Shown here one piece after another: positions 45,641 through 58,989 of a DNA stretch of 64,000 bases. The position numbers and the translations under genes are program-made. Numbering within the stretch: the stretch's first letter is position 1; each line of letters starts with the position of its first letter. The DNA is taken from contig NC_062249.1 of the NCBI RefSeq assembly GCF_905475465.1, forward strand, positions 7,080,501 through 7,144,500, written 5' to 3'. The notes beneath the pieces are model-generated. The model ran no database searches. It saw nothing but the letters and a program-made list of their open reading frames with translations, and was not told the origin of the DNA. The stretch comes from Pieris napi (lineage: Eukaryota > Arthropoda > Insecta > Lepidoptera > Pieridae).

Positions 45641-46089
45641 ACACACACGTTTTATTATTTAACAAATGTGTTTTAGTTTCGTCTATTAAATAGTTGAGGT
45701 AAGTTAATATTATTTTTCCTTACATAATATATTTGTAATTATTTAGACATTTGTATGGCCACGTTTTGTGTCGTCCATATCCTATAAAATATTATTTACA
45801 GCTGGTACTCGAGAGGAACAAGTAATAAAAGTTCCGTGAGTTATTGAAACAATTAAACCGTAAAGTATAGGTGAAACTATGAGAACCAGGTCAATACATC
45901 AACCAATACTATTGTTTGTTTCATTCTATAGTTGATACTTATGTACATATAGAGGTCAGGGTGATAGTAGTAAAAAGCAAGATAAGAAGAAAGAATATCG
46001 AAAAACTTCAGAGTGAAGTCATGTTAACAAAAAAGCCATGTTAAAACTGGATATCTAGATATATCACCTCGACGCCGGCGTTTTAAATC

Positions 46090-46285
46090 TGAGCGTTTTT
46101 GAGACAATTGACGCGGACCACTATTTGGAACCAGCTGCCCACTGATGAATTTCCGAACCAACTCGACTTAGGGTCCTTCAAGAAAAGAGCGTTGCTAAAA
46201 GGCTGGCAACACACTCGCAAGTCTTCTTATATTGTGAGTGCCTATGAGCGGTATATCACTTAAAGATGAGCCCGTTTATAAAAAA
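46090..46285 (+). repeat. LINE 3'-end fragment
   Basis: Decayed reverse-transcriptase tail and 3' UTR words: 'tggaaccagctgcccactga', 'cttcaagaaaagagcgttgc', 'aggctggcaacacactcgca', 'gatgagcccg', then A-rich. Same group as 7008-7206 and 51700-51957. Confidence 0.6.
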
Positions 46286-47115
46286 AATACAGTTTGAATG
46301 TTTAAGAGATAACACACAACGATAGAAACTTTTGTATTAATTAAGAGAAGTGAATATAAATTGTACCCTACATAATTATTTATATCTAAAAAATATATGT
46401 AGGGTAGGATTGATTATAGATTAATCATGATTTTATTCTTCTTTTTAATGTAGTGGTATTCGTAACTTTAAGAATCGTATTGTATATTATAACTAAACAA
46501 TACCAAGCGAATTTAGGCAACGGAGTATTATAAACTATTACTAGTAATAGTTTAAGTAATAATTAAGTCTTAATTATTTACAAGTAATTATTAATACTTT
46601 ATAAATCTTAGTATAAATATAAAATTATGTTGTCAGGATTGTTCGGTTAAATCTCCAAATTCCACGATTAACTGTGGTAATAATAAAACTTCATTATAGT
46701 TTCATCGCCCTCACATGTCTGAAAGAAATAAGCAAGTCATTGACCTCAGAATTTTGCGACGTGTGTGAACTTAGATCAAATTTTATGATGGCGTATTGAA
46801 TTAAATTGAACATTTTTAATATATGGAGATAAATTTCTTTTATGAAAAAAAAATTATTTATTTCACATATTCTTCGAAAAAAAGTCTTGTCTGTTTTTTT
46901 ATAAGTAATTGGTCGACTATGCCTGACACACAATTTTTGGTAATACCAGTTTCCTCACGATGTTTTCCTGTATCACATGAGTAAGTTTCGATTGCACAAT
47001 CAAAAAACCCTTTCACCGTTATTTATGTTAATATATTTGTTTAAATCAATTTATTGATACAGAGCCACACTGGTTAGAAAATATGACAGTTGACACATTT
47101 TAGGCTCAAATAGAG

Positions 47116-49048
47116 CAAGATCCCAGGGCCGCCAGACGTCACGTATTTTCTGACGGATGAAATGTGGACGATTGGGTAGTGTTAGTATGTACTATGATCG
47201 TATGCCTACCTGCTAGCTTGGTCAAACGGCCAATTTCCAGGTATCAGGTAATCAAGGTACACAAAAACATTACTTACTTCACGTAAATTCTCATGGCTGA
47301 TTTTTATATATGTTTTCGAGTGTATAGTTAAAAATAAATTGTTAATACTCCCAGACACTTTCCGTCGGCCATATTGCTTGACAGACGCTTTAAGGGTCTC
47401 AAAATAATTAGTCAACTTCACGTAAATTCTGACGCTCCATTTTTATATATGTTCATCCGACAACTATTTTAAAAGCTTTGACAAGAAGACAGACCGATCC
47501 AAGGGGCCAATCATCCCCTAAACTAAATTTTAATATCTCTATGAGTGGGAGAGCATTATCTACGCGCATGAGACTGAGTGAGACCGACTGCGCTGTTAAA
47601 GCCATGAAAATTACTTGAACAGATATTTTATAATTTTTAGAACTTTTGTTGACAAGTAAATTATAGCAACAAAAATAAGAAAAAAATTGACACATAATAA
47701 ATAATACTAAAGTTAGCCGACATTTTTTTTTTCAATTTATTAATTAGAACTAAAAAATATTTTTTTAAAAATACCACTTATATTTAAATAGCAGCAATTT
47801 TTTTAATTAATTATTTATTGGAAATTATTAAACAAAGTGGAAAAATATTAATTCTTCAATATTTCTTAACAGTGGCTTTTAATCTTCATTATCATCATCA
47901 TCAAATATCAATCTTGAAATTGAATATCTAAATCGTGATCGTCATCATCAGCATTATCCTTATTTTCTTCCTCTGTAAAAAACAAGTTAAACAATGAAGG
48001 TCTGAAAAAACTAAAAAGATACAAATAATATGAGAAACGAAAATAATTTACCTGATTGTTCTTCCAGCGACTCACTGACAAAACCCGGTAATTGATCTCA
48101 ATCGAACCAATGAAAATCATATTTACCATCTTGTAGTGTCCAGCCATTGTTTTCGGAGTTGAAAATATTTATCATCTTCATACTTGCATTGTTCCAAAGC
48201 TAGCCCGTCGAAACTGTTGCCAAAGCTCACTTTTACAAGGTGGTAAGTTACTGGCATCGAAGTTTCTTAAATTCTTTCGATTGAATTCTTCATTTATATC
48301 AGATACCATGTATGTAAATGATAAACAACTGTAGTCTGGCAGCATCTACATCAATTATTCCAGGAACGTTGTAAACATCTCAGATAAATTTTTGTATTAT
48401 GTTGAATACACGTTCTTCTTCATCTACATCACCAACAATATCCAACGTACCAAAACGGTGAAATGCTTGTTGGTACTCTTCATTTTTCTTCAAAATATTA
48501 AACGGCTTTTGCTTGCCCTTTTTGAATAATAATAATTTTTCAAGTAATTTTCATGGCTTTAACAGCGCAGTCGGTCTCACTCAGTCTCATGCGCGTAGAT
48601 AATGCTCTCGCGCTCCCACTCATAGAGATATTAAAATTTAGTTTAGGGGATGATTGGCCCCTTGGATCGGTCTGTCTTCTTGTCAAAGCTTTTAAAATAG
48701 TTGTGGGATGAACATATATAAAAATGGAGCGTCAGAATTTACGTGAAGTTGACTAATTATTTTGAGACCCTTAAAGCGTCTGTCAAGCAATATGGCCGAC
48801 GGAAAGTGTCTGGGAGTATCAACAATTTATTTTTAACTATACACTCGAAAACATATATAAAAATCAGCCATGAGAATTTACGTGAAGTAAGTAATGTTTT
48901 TGTGTACCTTGATTACCTGATACCTGGAAATTGGCCGTTTGACCAAGCTAGCAGGTAGGCATACGATCATAGTACATACTAACACTACCCAATCGTCCAC
49001 ATTTCATCCGTCAGAAAATACGTGACGTCTGGCGGCCCTGGGATCTTG
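47116..49048. mobile_element. 1.93-kb element with ~505-bp inverted arms
   Basis: Arms 47116-47619 and 48539-49048 are nearly identical reverse complements; the largest difference noticed is a ~6-bp indel (gcgcga). Ends read CAAGATCCCAGGGCCGCC. Each arm has internal direct repeats of CTTCACGTAAATTCT at 47277 and 47415. The ~920-bp core holds decayed minus-strand coding (next entry). The bases outside CAGGG are reverse complements (CAAGATCC / GGATCTTG) and not a direct duplication, so the exact ends are uncertain. The high arm identity argues for recent origin or conversion between the arms. Confidence 0.75.
47908..48500 (-). pseudogene. decayed orphan repeat-associated protein
   Basis: Across shifting minus frames one reads VDAARLQLF, NEEFNRKNLRNFDASNLPPC, KSELWQQFRRASF, then DGKYDFHWFD with DQLPGFVSESLEEQ, and an acidic end DNADDDDHDL. 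The series LPPC - ELxQQFxRA - W - DGxYxFxWF - QLPxFVxESL resembles a protein family I have seen repeated in many invertebrate genomes, always poorly named. It is not a transposase that I can recognise. Several stops and frameshifts break it. Confidence 0.5.
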
Positions 49049-49059
49049 GACCAAAAGCA

Positions 49060-50460
49060 ATGGAAGGAAATTTCTCCCGTGAAAAGCTAAAAGGAGAAGA
49101 TACCTTTACCTTTAAGAAGCGGGTTAAACACGTGTAATGTGTATTCCTAATTTTTATTAACTAGCTTTCAGCGATAATGCCTTACGTAGAAATATATTTA
49201 AGAGATATATTACCACCATTCATTCGTGTAAATCTTACAGTATTTGCAAGAATGGCTCGCAAAGGAGAAATTTTACGAGATGCTTCTTATATTTTGGATA
49301 ATTTACACAATCTCTATATAAATTAGCCAATGCCTTATTATGGTGTATGAGCTTATTGTGAAGTGTCATTAAAATCTGTTCAATAATTTTTGTGGAAGAG
49401 TAACAAACATCCATTTATTTCACACTTATTACATATACACACACTTTCGCGTAATATTAGGGGGAAGTATCTATACTATTTTTAATGTTTACATAAATTA
49501 TGAAAAAAACTGCTTTTAGCATTATTACCGCCCATTTAAACCTTTTGTCTTCACTTATTTACTTTTATTTTTCTCCTCTTTTATGTTAGTGTGATGTAAA
49601 AAAGGTGTTATTATTATACATACGGAAATACGCTCACAGATTTGACACGTGTGAATCGAAAGTAAAAGTAGGGGGAAATTCAAATCACGCCATGTTCAAG
49701 ACTTACATAAAATATAGTATCAACTTTATGACGGCTCGGAAGTTAGTCACAAGCGGAAATGCGCAGAATATAAAAACTTAACTAGGCCGAACACTAACAT
49801 GTTTTCTGCGTATCGTTCTGCAATACACAGCCCAGTCACTATACCTCTATAGGTACAGTACAGTGACTGGACGAATCTACGAAGTTTCTACAATCTTTGT
49901 ACTCAAAATTAATTCAAAACAAATGAATTATTAAAAATAAACTCTCTATTAGCTACGTTTAGCTTAGTCTGTGGCTAAATATAAATTATACTGTCCAAAT
50001 TTGAAAATGTTTATCGTTCCAGGATTAATCATATCATCGAAAAGCTTTTAAAATATCGAATTTTTTGAGTTCTTTTCAAATTTACTTCCGTCCCTCTGCT
50101 TCACACGCTTTGTTTCCTGTACGAAAGAACTAGATCATATTGACGCTCGACGTTCTAATTTCCTTATCCTAAAATTACAAACGAGAAAGTTTGGTAGCCG
50201 TTCTTATCAACATTAACCTCCTCCGTGGCATGGCTTAGATTGCAAGGCATTAAAATGGAAGTTCTGAGTTCGATCGTGGCGAGATATACCTGTTTCGGGT
50301 AATACGTGAACGTTTCTTTCGACTGAGTAATGTGCTCTGTTCCGTAGTAGGCTGTAGGAGGCTAGAAGACAAAGGCGATCTTTAAAAATATTGTGTAGTT
50401 CGTAATTAATAATTTTGCATCATTACATGATTTTAAAATATTTGATATTATAATATATCT
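49060..50460. other. intergenic AT-rich sequence
   Basis: Nothing coding is supported. A short imperfect inverted repeat is at 49835-49875 (gtcactatacc ... gtacagtgac). Near 50225-50285, 'tggcatggcttagattgcaa' and 'gagttcgatcgtgg' look like weak tRNA-derived A and B boxes. Confidence 0.35.
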
Positions 50461-51699
50461 ATATAAATAAAAATGTCTTGCAAAATATGTTGCTAGCTGC
50501 CAAACTCGAAGACGTTTGCAACAAAACGATTTATTTTTTATTATATATTCCAAGAACTCTGTGGAAAAAAAATTGTTTCGTATCCTACGTACTAAACGTA
50601 TTTACGTACGATTTTATTCTGGAAAGCGTACAGTCTCTATTGAATAGCATATCAAAAAGTTCCATACGTTTGTATGTAGCTACTAAAAAAAACATATTAA
50701 GGCGAAACGAAGTTGGCGGGGAAGCTAGCTAGTTGCCAATAAAAAAGATTTTAGCTACGGAATTGTTATTTTTTAAATATCCCAACATAATTATTTTTCA
50801 GACCTTTAATCCTTTTTGGTATTTTTATAGGTGCGTATATTTATAGAAGAGGCATCAGGCTCATCATTCGCCCTGAAGAACAGTGAATTCATAGCCGACC
50901 TTCCGATTGGTACACTCATTGGTACACTCTTTTCTGAAGCATCAAAAGACGCATTGGTTCTGAAAGACGCATATAATACTTCAAATGACGATCCTTGAAT
51001 TTAAAATTCAAATGTAAACCTGGGTTTACATAATCAAAATAAAGCCTTTGGTTTCAATGTTCAAAAAAATTATATTTAAATGCTGTATACCTTGGTTAGT
51101 TTCAGTCGCATGCTATAAATCAGTGATGACGTTAATATTACGTTATTGTTCCATTGTTTTTCGTTACCTAATATGCAATTGATTAAACATGTCATATTTA
51201 GTATACACATTACTAATTTTGAATTGATAGGCATCATATGCAATGTAAATGCAAATGAACTGTATTAAAATACTTTGATTTTAAATAAAGAAATTATTCT
51301 ATGTTTTGTTGACACATTATACATCAGCTTTCGTACATAGCTATACTAATAGTTATTAATACGTTAATATACTAAATTGAGTATAAAGGCCGTGCTTTAA
51401 TTTTCCCTACACAGCCTTCGCAAGCGGCTGTTAGCCCTCTAAAGGCACGAGAAACCGTACAAGGCACTGCGTGCGTCGTGTCGCCAACAACACCATTTTT
51501 GGATCCAACAACCTCGTGGCGTCCTGACTTTATATCAGAAGTTTGAGATGGAATTTTTTTGTGTTCAAGTGCAGTTTTGAAGTGAATTCTGCGTTACATA
51601 ATTTATATTGCTTTTAATTACCCTAACCAAAATAAACCTTTTGAATAAATACGTTGATTGATTTGAAAAATTGTTAACTCAACAGTCTTTATACTCAAC

Positions 51700-51957
51700 A
51701 GTCTCAACAGTCTTTATACAATACAGCATCAATCCAGATAGATTGCATTATCTTTTGCGAACTATCGAACTGTGGAATCGACTCCCGGTGGGGGTCTTCC
51801 CTCAGAGATGCGACCTCCAAATGTTTAAAAATCGAGTGTACTCCTTCCTCAAAGGCCGGCAACGCACCTACTAAAAATGGGTGTCAATGGGCTGCGAAGA
51901 CTGCCCTTATTGGTCGTCCCGCAAGCTCGTTTGCCCCCCTATTATATATAAAAAAAA
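51700..51957 (+). repeat. LINE 3' end with C-terminal RT remnant
   Basis: The frame 51671-51874 encodes LHYLLRTIELWNRLPVGVFP and MFKNRVYSFLKGRQRT before a stop, the usual C-terminus of lepidopteran LINE reverse transcriptases. It is followed by the 3' UTR words 'gcaagctcgtttgcccccc' and an A-rich end. 5'-truncated, as LINEs usually are. Best preserved of the three tail fragments in the window. Confidence 0.7.
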
Positions 51958-54900
51958 GATAATTATCTTAAATAAATGTGGGTTTGAATTGTAGGACATC
52001 GTTGGACCCTTCGTTACCTCGTAAACATAATCTTTCAAATTTAATTTACTAGATAACGTCAATTTCTATAATACTAACATTTCTATGTAGCCAAAGACAA
52101 TTAAAGTAACTCTTTGGTGTAACTCAACCAATGTTGTCACTTGTCATTGGGAAAATAAAATAAGCAAAACGGTCCGAACACAATTCATCTGTAGCCGGAA
52201 GGAAGGAAATACATTTGTGTCAAGGCAGATATTATTGGCAACATATACCTTATATGTTCATGGTTTTACGTACACCTTGAATTAAAGGCTATTTATATTT
52301 CATACCTAACATGTACCAACTACCTAAGTACTTCATCACTCTCTGAAGGAAGTTTCCGATTTTATTATTTTTAACATTCATGTTTAAAAGAAACAACCAA
52401 CCAAGATATTTTAAAATAAAAAAAGCTTGGTTAAGAAATCTTAATTTATGTAGGACAAACATTTTTCATTATCGCTCCAAGGTTTCAGTGCCGACTAGCT
52501 AAATCAACCAGCAAAAATAATCTATTCATAATATAAAACAAAAACAGAATTTGTAAAAACAATAGTAGCGTAGCAACAATAGTGCCTCTTCTATATGTAA
52601 AATAAAATCTTAAGTCTTATTTAATTCGCAAGAATTTCTCATTAATATGATTTATATTTAAATTCTAGATAAAGACTTCCGTTGATGCCCGGTCTTTGGC
52701 CTTTGCGCAGTCTGTTTCATCCGTTATAATTTAAATTCAAAACAGTTTCCACATTACAATTATAATTTGGCTAGCGGAAGTAGATATGACTTCGCGCCAA
52801 AATTTGAATTTACGGAAAATTCAATTTGCTGTACCTACGCATAAAAAGACAATATTATGATTTCAATTAATGATGAAAAAATATCAGTAACAATTTCTAT
52901 TGAAAGTTTTAACCACTATATCGTATCGTACTTATAAGGCAGTTTCTCCATGCTTTTAAATACTTATAAAATAAGATTTTGCTTTGTACATTTAAGATTA
53001 ATGTAAGTACTTGAATTGTTTGAACTCAGAAATAGGGTAGATGTGTACGTGTATGTGTGTGTTTTTATTAAGATGATCCATCTTTAAAGTCAGAAAATTA
53101 ACACCACTCTGTGCGTAAGAAGCCGATTTTTACTTTAGCGGAAATCGAACCCAGGATCACACAAAATATGTTTTCCGTCACTCGAAAGCTGAGATTTTTA
53201 ATGTACCTACCTATAACGTTTTTGTAAGTATCGACCGTTGCAAAGTTATGTAATATAAAACACGATGACGTGATGTCGGCGGTTAAAGAAACGTTAAAAA
53301 TTTGTCGTGACCTTGGACTCTACGACGCAAACTACAGAACACGTGCAAAAAAAATGGTGAAAAAGCTTTTTAATAGGAATCTGGTGTAAACTAAAACCGG
53401 ACCACCCTCACTCGAGCACCATATGGAACCAGTGCACATAAAAGGATGCAAAGAAACATAAAGTAATATTTAAAAATTCAATTTGTTGACTACTTGAGTC
53501 TTGACTCCAGAAATACATTTATTTACAAACTATTCGAGTTACCAAACCTCGGGCTCTAGAATAAGATAGCGGATAAGGATAAAGCGTGATATGACCCGCT
53601 ATCGAGTCGATTATGTTTGAAAATAGTCATGTGACAAGCGTATAACCTAATTCATAAACCACCCAACATGTTTTTAAAAAAATCGTACTTACATTATTTT
53701 CTGTGATAACAAATTACGATCGCTCACGTGCGCAAAATATTAAATATCATTACAATGCACAAGTTATCTTTAATAGTAGAATAATTAGATCACTCCAGAG
53801 TGGACAACGTCCATTGTACTGTTTATCAACATTAATCAATAAAATACTATTTAATGAGTAGAAATTATTTATTACAATTCATCGACTATTTTTCAAAATC
53901 ATTCAAATTGATTTTGACGTGATAACGTCTTTAAAATCGTTTTAGTCGGGTGACATGTTCAGAAACTTGTGTCACACCAAAACCTCACGAGCGCGATGGC
54001 AGGTATAACGAGAGAGAGACGGACCGATCTCCCGTCTCATCTCGAGCGCTGCCAGTAATTCCGTGAATGTATGAAGAAAAATGTATATCATAGTCGAATA
54101 AGTAAACTTGTCATTTTACACCCGAAATTTATCATCAAAAGTGTGAATAAAACGATAGATGTAATTTAAAATTTGAAAAAATTGTTATCTTCATTAATTC
54201 CTTACTTCCCAAAAACTTATATCACCAATTAGACGTTATCACGTAAACATCTCGATCGTAAACCTACTTTACAAACAACCAATATTTTAAACACAAAATT
54301 ACAGTTGTCATGCCTATTTGTGTGTTTAAAATGGATAGCATCGAAAATACTGTGACATAACTGACTATTTGAAATAAATATATAATATACGGGATTATTA
54401 TATGGGCATTTAAAATTGTATAACTGATAATTGTACTAATCGAATCCAAAACAGTTATTTTCTTTTAAAATTGTATACTCCCGTAAATTAAAGATGAGAT
54501 CTACTGTATATAAAGACGTAGAATATTTTCCACATAACACGTTCGCATATTCGACAAACCAAATTCGTCACTTCCGACTTTGCTATATTTATCATCACAA
54601 CACTGCAGTTTGCACCCTTACGTTTTTATATAAGGTGACGTCATCAACAGGGGTGCCTCCCTTTCAAAATTTGAAGGGATCTTAGTCAACACTGCTCGCT
54701 AATTGTAGATCGGTTTGTTTTGAAGTAAAACTCGTTTAAAAGCTTTTATTGTAGACCAAAAACCCTTTAAATGTGTAAAGAGTGAACGTACTTGACAATA
54801 ACTTGTAATTTGACTTTCGGTCGTACCACATTCGTTTGATATTAATTAAATATAATTACATATACAACTCAGTAGATAAGCGTTGTTAACTTTGTTGGGC

Positions 54901-55263
54901 TGGCCACTATACGGTTTTTACTAACCTAACAACAATCTAGTCTATTATGACAGAAAAGCATTCAGCGTCTATAATATTGAACTATAGTTTATACTGTATT
55001 TACTAATTCTGAAATCTGACACGAGGTTTATATAATTCGGGTATTATGTCTTCACCAGATCGTAGATAATGCATTTTAAATAAAGGACCAACTGACGGTT
55101 GAATATGAATAATCAATAACATAAATGAATAATCAGAAAATGGTTTGTATCGTTTATGAAAGTACAATAACGACAAATTTAATGGCTATTAAAGATTTTA
55201 AAATGTCGTGGCTGATAAAATAATTCCTTTTAACAAAATGGATTAGAGATAGTTTTGATGGAC
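51958..55263. other. intergenic AT-rich sequence
   Basis: No gene recognised. At 53140-53160 a minus-strand B-box-like GGGTTCGATTTCC suggests a SINE scrap. Short frames at 54264-54449 and 54494-54685 show no family. Confidence 0.35.
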
Positions 55264-55266
55264 TAA

Positions 55267-55458
55267 GGGTCTGTTTCACGATGTTCGGATAAGTTCTACA
55301 TAAGTTTCAAATTAGCTATTTATTACTTATTGGTAGGATAAACACTATTGTTGCGTTTCACGACTGTCAGATAGCGCTATTCGTCACATAAAGTCCATCA
55401 TAAGTTATAAGTCCGATGAATGTCAAATAGCACAATCCATACATTGTGAAACAGACCC
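55267..55458. mobile_element. Harbinger-type MITE family 1, copy b
   Basis: GGGTCTGTTTCACGATGTTC at the left and TACATTGTGAAACAGACCC at the right, TAA on both sides (55264-55266 and 55459-55461). The interior matches the reverse complement of 13652-13888, so the two copies are in opposite orientation. Confidence 0.85.
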
Positions 55459-55777
55459 TAAGAAAACCTATTTGTAATAGACCTTTAAAAAATGTATATC
55501 CATGTCAAGAGTTTTTGCTAGACAGTGAAACAGTCTTGAACCATACTGCTCACAATCTTTCTCATTATGAGAAAGTAACAAGAATATGTATGAATAGAGA
55601 AAGTATAGTTCGAGAGACTTGTAGACATCTCCATAATTCTTGGGAAGTTAACTGTATCACGATTGTAATTTTAGTTTATATAATTATTATAAGACCCTTT
55701 TTCCTTTAAGTTTGAAAGCCCTTTAGTTGCCCTTACTCGATATCATTTGGCCACAATGATGGACGACCAGGGCCTGA

Positions 55778-58700
55778 TTAACCCTTAGGCTCATTAGGCT
55801 GAAGCCTAGGGCGCGACGATCTAGGGGGGCGCAGGTGCGAGTGCGAGCATCATCCCCTGCATAATTCAACTACACCGAGACAAAACACTAAATGAACTGT
55901 GAACTGAAAAAGCTTGGGAGTCCCTGATTTTAACAATAGATGTTGAAATTTAAAAAGCGCGCGTAAAACAAACACTGACTTGTCATTCAAATCGATTGGT
56001 GGTAGAGCGAGTGAGATGGCAATAGCACAGCTCGCTGCGCCCGGTGTAACGCATCAATGATGCACGGGGACTCCCCGGTGGTTAACATATTTTGTAGTTT
56101 ATTTATACTTTTCTGCGTTACATTTGTCTAATAGTTCGTTCGTCATAACATAGCTCGCGTATATTCGTTTTAGGTATATTTATTGTCCTTTCGTAAGTGT
56201 TACTGTATTTTTTTAAGACTATATGAGTGGTAATGAGAATAGTTTGATAGTAAAAAAGCCAAGTGGAGCAGAATACAGAAAAAAAGCAAAAGAAAAAGAA
56301 AAGAAGCTAGAAAACATTTTAAAAAATACTCGTAAACTCGAAACATTTTTTACGAGCTCTGCAGAAAGGAACGAAACGGTGAATAGTGCAGTATCTTCAG
56401 CGATTTCTTGCCCTGGTCCCTCCACCGCGGACTGTACTGTATACGTTTCTCCGGCCAATACTAGCCCTACAGTAACAATAAGGCCGATGATCTACTATGA
56501 AAACGAAATTATAACAGAAGAAAAGCCCCCGTCAAGCATTCCGTCAAGTGACCCTGCACTATGGCAAGTAAAAAATGAATTTCGAGATTATATTGCTAAA
56601 AAAGGACTGCAACAAAACGAAGAAATAGATTTTACCAGATCAGAAAGGCAGTATAAAAATCAAAAAAGATTTCTATCTAAAAACATGTTCGAAATGAAGC
56701 TTGTTAATGGCGAAATTGTGAAGAGAAGCTGGTTAGTGTATTCAGAATCCACAGGTCACGTGTTTTGTGGTCCTTGCAAGTTATATGGAGGAACATCCGT
56801 ATTTGCCAAAAGTGGATTTAATGACTGGAAAAATGCTAACCTAATAACTGATCATGACAATTCTCCGGATGGGACAATATGTATCAAGAGGAAATTTTTT
56901 ACAAAGAATGGATACCCAAATAGTCAAACAATATAATGAAGAAATAACTTATTGGCGAAATGTATTACTACGTGTAATAGAAACAATAAAGTTTTTAGCT
57001 TCTCGTGGGCTTCCATTTCACGGTCAAAATGAAGTTATTGGATCTGCACTAATCGGAAATTTTCTTGGCTGTATTGAGCTTATACCTAAATTTGATCCTT
57101 TCATGGCTGAACATTTGGTAAGATTTGGGCAAAAAGGTAGAGGTTCTTCATCCTACTTGTCATCCTCTATAATCGATGAAATTATTTTACTGCTGGCTGA
57201 CGAAGTTCGACTTTCGATTGTAGGAGAAATAAAAAAAGCAAAATATTATTCGATAAGCATTGATTCTTCAGATATTTCACACAACGATCAGTTGACATTT
57301 ATTATTCGTTATATTTCGCCTGACGGAGAACTTGTCATCATCAACATCTTGTGTACATTTTTACCCAATTGCGGTCATAAAGGTGAAGACATGGAGGAGG
57401 CTGTTCTTACGACCATTAATAAAACTTTGGAACTTGATATTAAAGACTGTCGTGGCCAAAGTTATGATAATGCTAGCAACATGTCTGGTCAATACATAAA
57501 TCCTCTGGCTACTTTTGTTCCTTGTGCAGCGCATTCTCTCCAACTCGTGGGATCAGCTGCCGCGGAAAGTAGTGACGAGTCAGCTGCTTTTTTTACACTG
57601 GAACAACAACTTTACAGTTTTTTTTCTGGATCTACAAGCAGATGGCAACTTTTAGTATCCAAATTAGATGAAGAATCGACGATACTAAAAAATCTGTCAA
57701 AAACTCGATGGAGTGCGATGGAGCAGATGCAAGCAAAGCCTTATACAGTTCATACAAACAGGTTCTGGAAGTATTAAACTCTATTTGCGAAGATAAAAAT
57801 CAAAGTAAAGAGACCAAAATAGAAGCAAAAGCAATTTTAGAAAAAAATAATACTCTTGAAATTGCAATAATGTTGTGCTTTTGGAACTCTGTGCTCGTAA
57901 AGTTTCAAATCGTTAGTACACAGCTACAAGGAAGTTCTGTTGATTTATCTGACGTAGTAACTCTTTATGAGACTTTACATGCTTATATACGTTGCGTGAC
58001 GAAAAAGAGTTTGAAAATTTTGAATCAGAGGCAATCAAGAGATGCGAAGTGACCACATACAAAAAAGACGTAAGAAGAAAGAAACCCAAATTTCATTTTG
58101 ATGAAGTTAAAACGGGGCACATTGAGTTAGAAGGGAGGCGATCTTTCATTGTTGATAATTATTATGTACCTATCGACTGTCTTAAAGTACCTACACTTAA
58201 AAAACCGCCAAATTATTTATAAAACAGTAAACACAACGTTTTGTTTCTTACGGAAACTGAATGAAATAGACGACAGTGAATTTATTAGAAGCAAAGCAAA
58301 TGAGTTAAAACAACTATATGCCACTGATTTAGGAGAAACCTTTGCAGAAGAATGCGTCCATTTGGCGCAGTTTTTAAAATCTGACACCGAGGCCGAGCAT
58401 TCTATTTTCGCCAGAACCCCAAAGGGTTTGTTGCAGTTGATACAAAGTTTTAATATTTCATGCATGTTCCCGAATGTGGAGATAATATTAAGAATTTTTT
58501 TGACAATGAATGTTACAAACTGTAGCGGCGAAAGATCTTTTTCAGCTCTTAAAAGAGTAAAAAATTACTTGCGCTCCACACTCCGCCAGCAAAAACTTAC
58601 AGCGCTCTCGCTTATGTACATAGAAAGTGACTTTTTACAAACTATTAAATTTGAAAATATTGTGGAAAAATTTTCAAACTCTAAAGCAAGAAAAAGGCCT

Positions 58701-58973
58701 TTTGTATAAGCTTATAATAATTAGGTAATTACTGTTATTTTCAAATAAATCATTAATCATTAGAAAAATTGTTTCACTTGTATGATTCCTCTCGTCTTTT
58801 TTAAAGATAACAACAGAAGTGTAAATATTTTAAAATAACTTAGTCGAAGGTACATCACAGACTAGATGACCACGTCCATGGTTGGTTTAGACCAACCGTA
58901 ATAGACCTGTCACCTGGCGGGGGCGCATCCTGGTAAATAGCCTAGAGCGGTCAGAACTCTTGATCAGTCCCTG
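55778..58973 (+). mobile_element. hAT transposon, ZMYM1-like, ~3.2 kb
   Basis: Left end CAGGGCCTGATTAACCCTTA; right end, inverted, CAGGGACTGATCAAGAGTT. The word GGACGAC stands on both sides (55771-55777 and 58976-58982), close to the expected 8-bp duplication, with two extra bases at the right. The left end also carries 'gaagcctagggcgcgacgat', common in this hAT group. It encloses the broken transposase at 56223-58709. Full-length but dead. Confidence 0.75.
56223..58709 (+). pseudogene. hAT transposase, ZMYM1-like, with four frame breaks
   Basis: Five overlapping frames (56223-56936, 56854-57777, 57708-58052, 57992-58222, 58149-58709) together cover one ~800-residue hAT protein. The first has a basic N-terminus and a TTF-type zinc finger region (SWLVYSESTGHVFCGPCKLY). 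The second holds YWRNVLLRVIETIKFLASRG and the RNase-H-like catalytic core (YSISIDSSD, CRGQSYDNASNMSG, CAAHSLQL, LSKTRWSA). The last contains the C-terminal dimerisation motif NCSGERSFSALKRVKNYLRS. Four small indels break it, with few stops otherwise, so decay is recent. The ATG at 56223 is a good start. Human ZMYM1-type genes derive from relatives of this group. Confidence 0.85.
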
Positions 58974-58989
58974 CAGGACGACATGCGAT

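Noticed and set aside
47206..47421. Identical 71-codon frames at 47206-47421 and 48743-48958
   Set aside because: They are the two arms of the inverted repeat; identity comes from duplicated DNA and not from protein selection.
55446..55709. 87-codon plus frame beginning in the MITE end
   Set aside because: It starts inside the terminal repeat of the MITE and shows no family resemblance or splice context.
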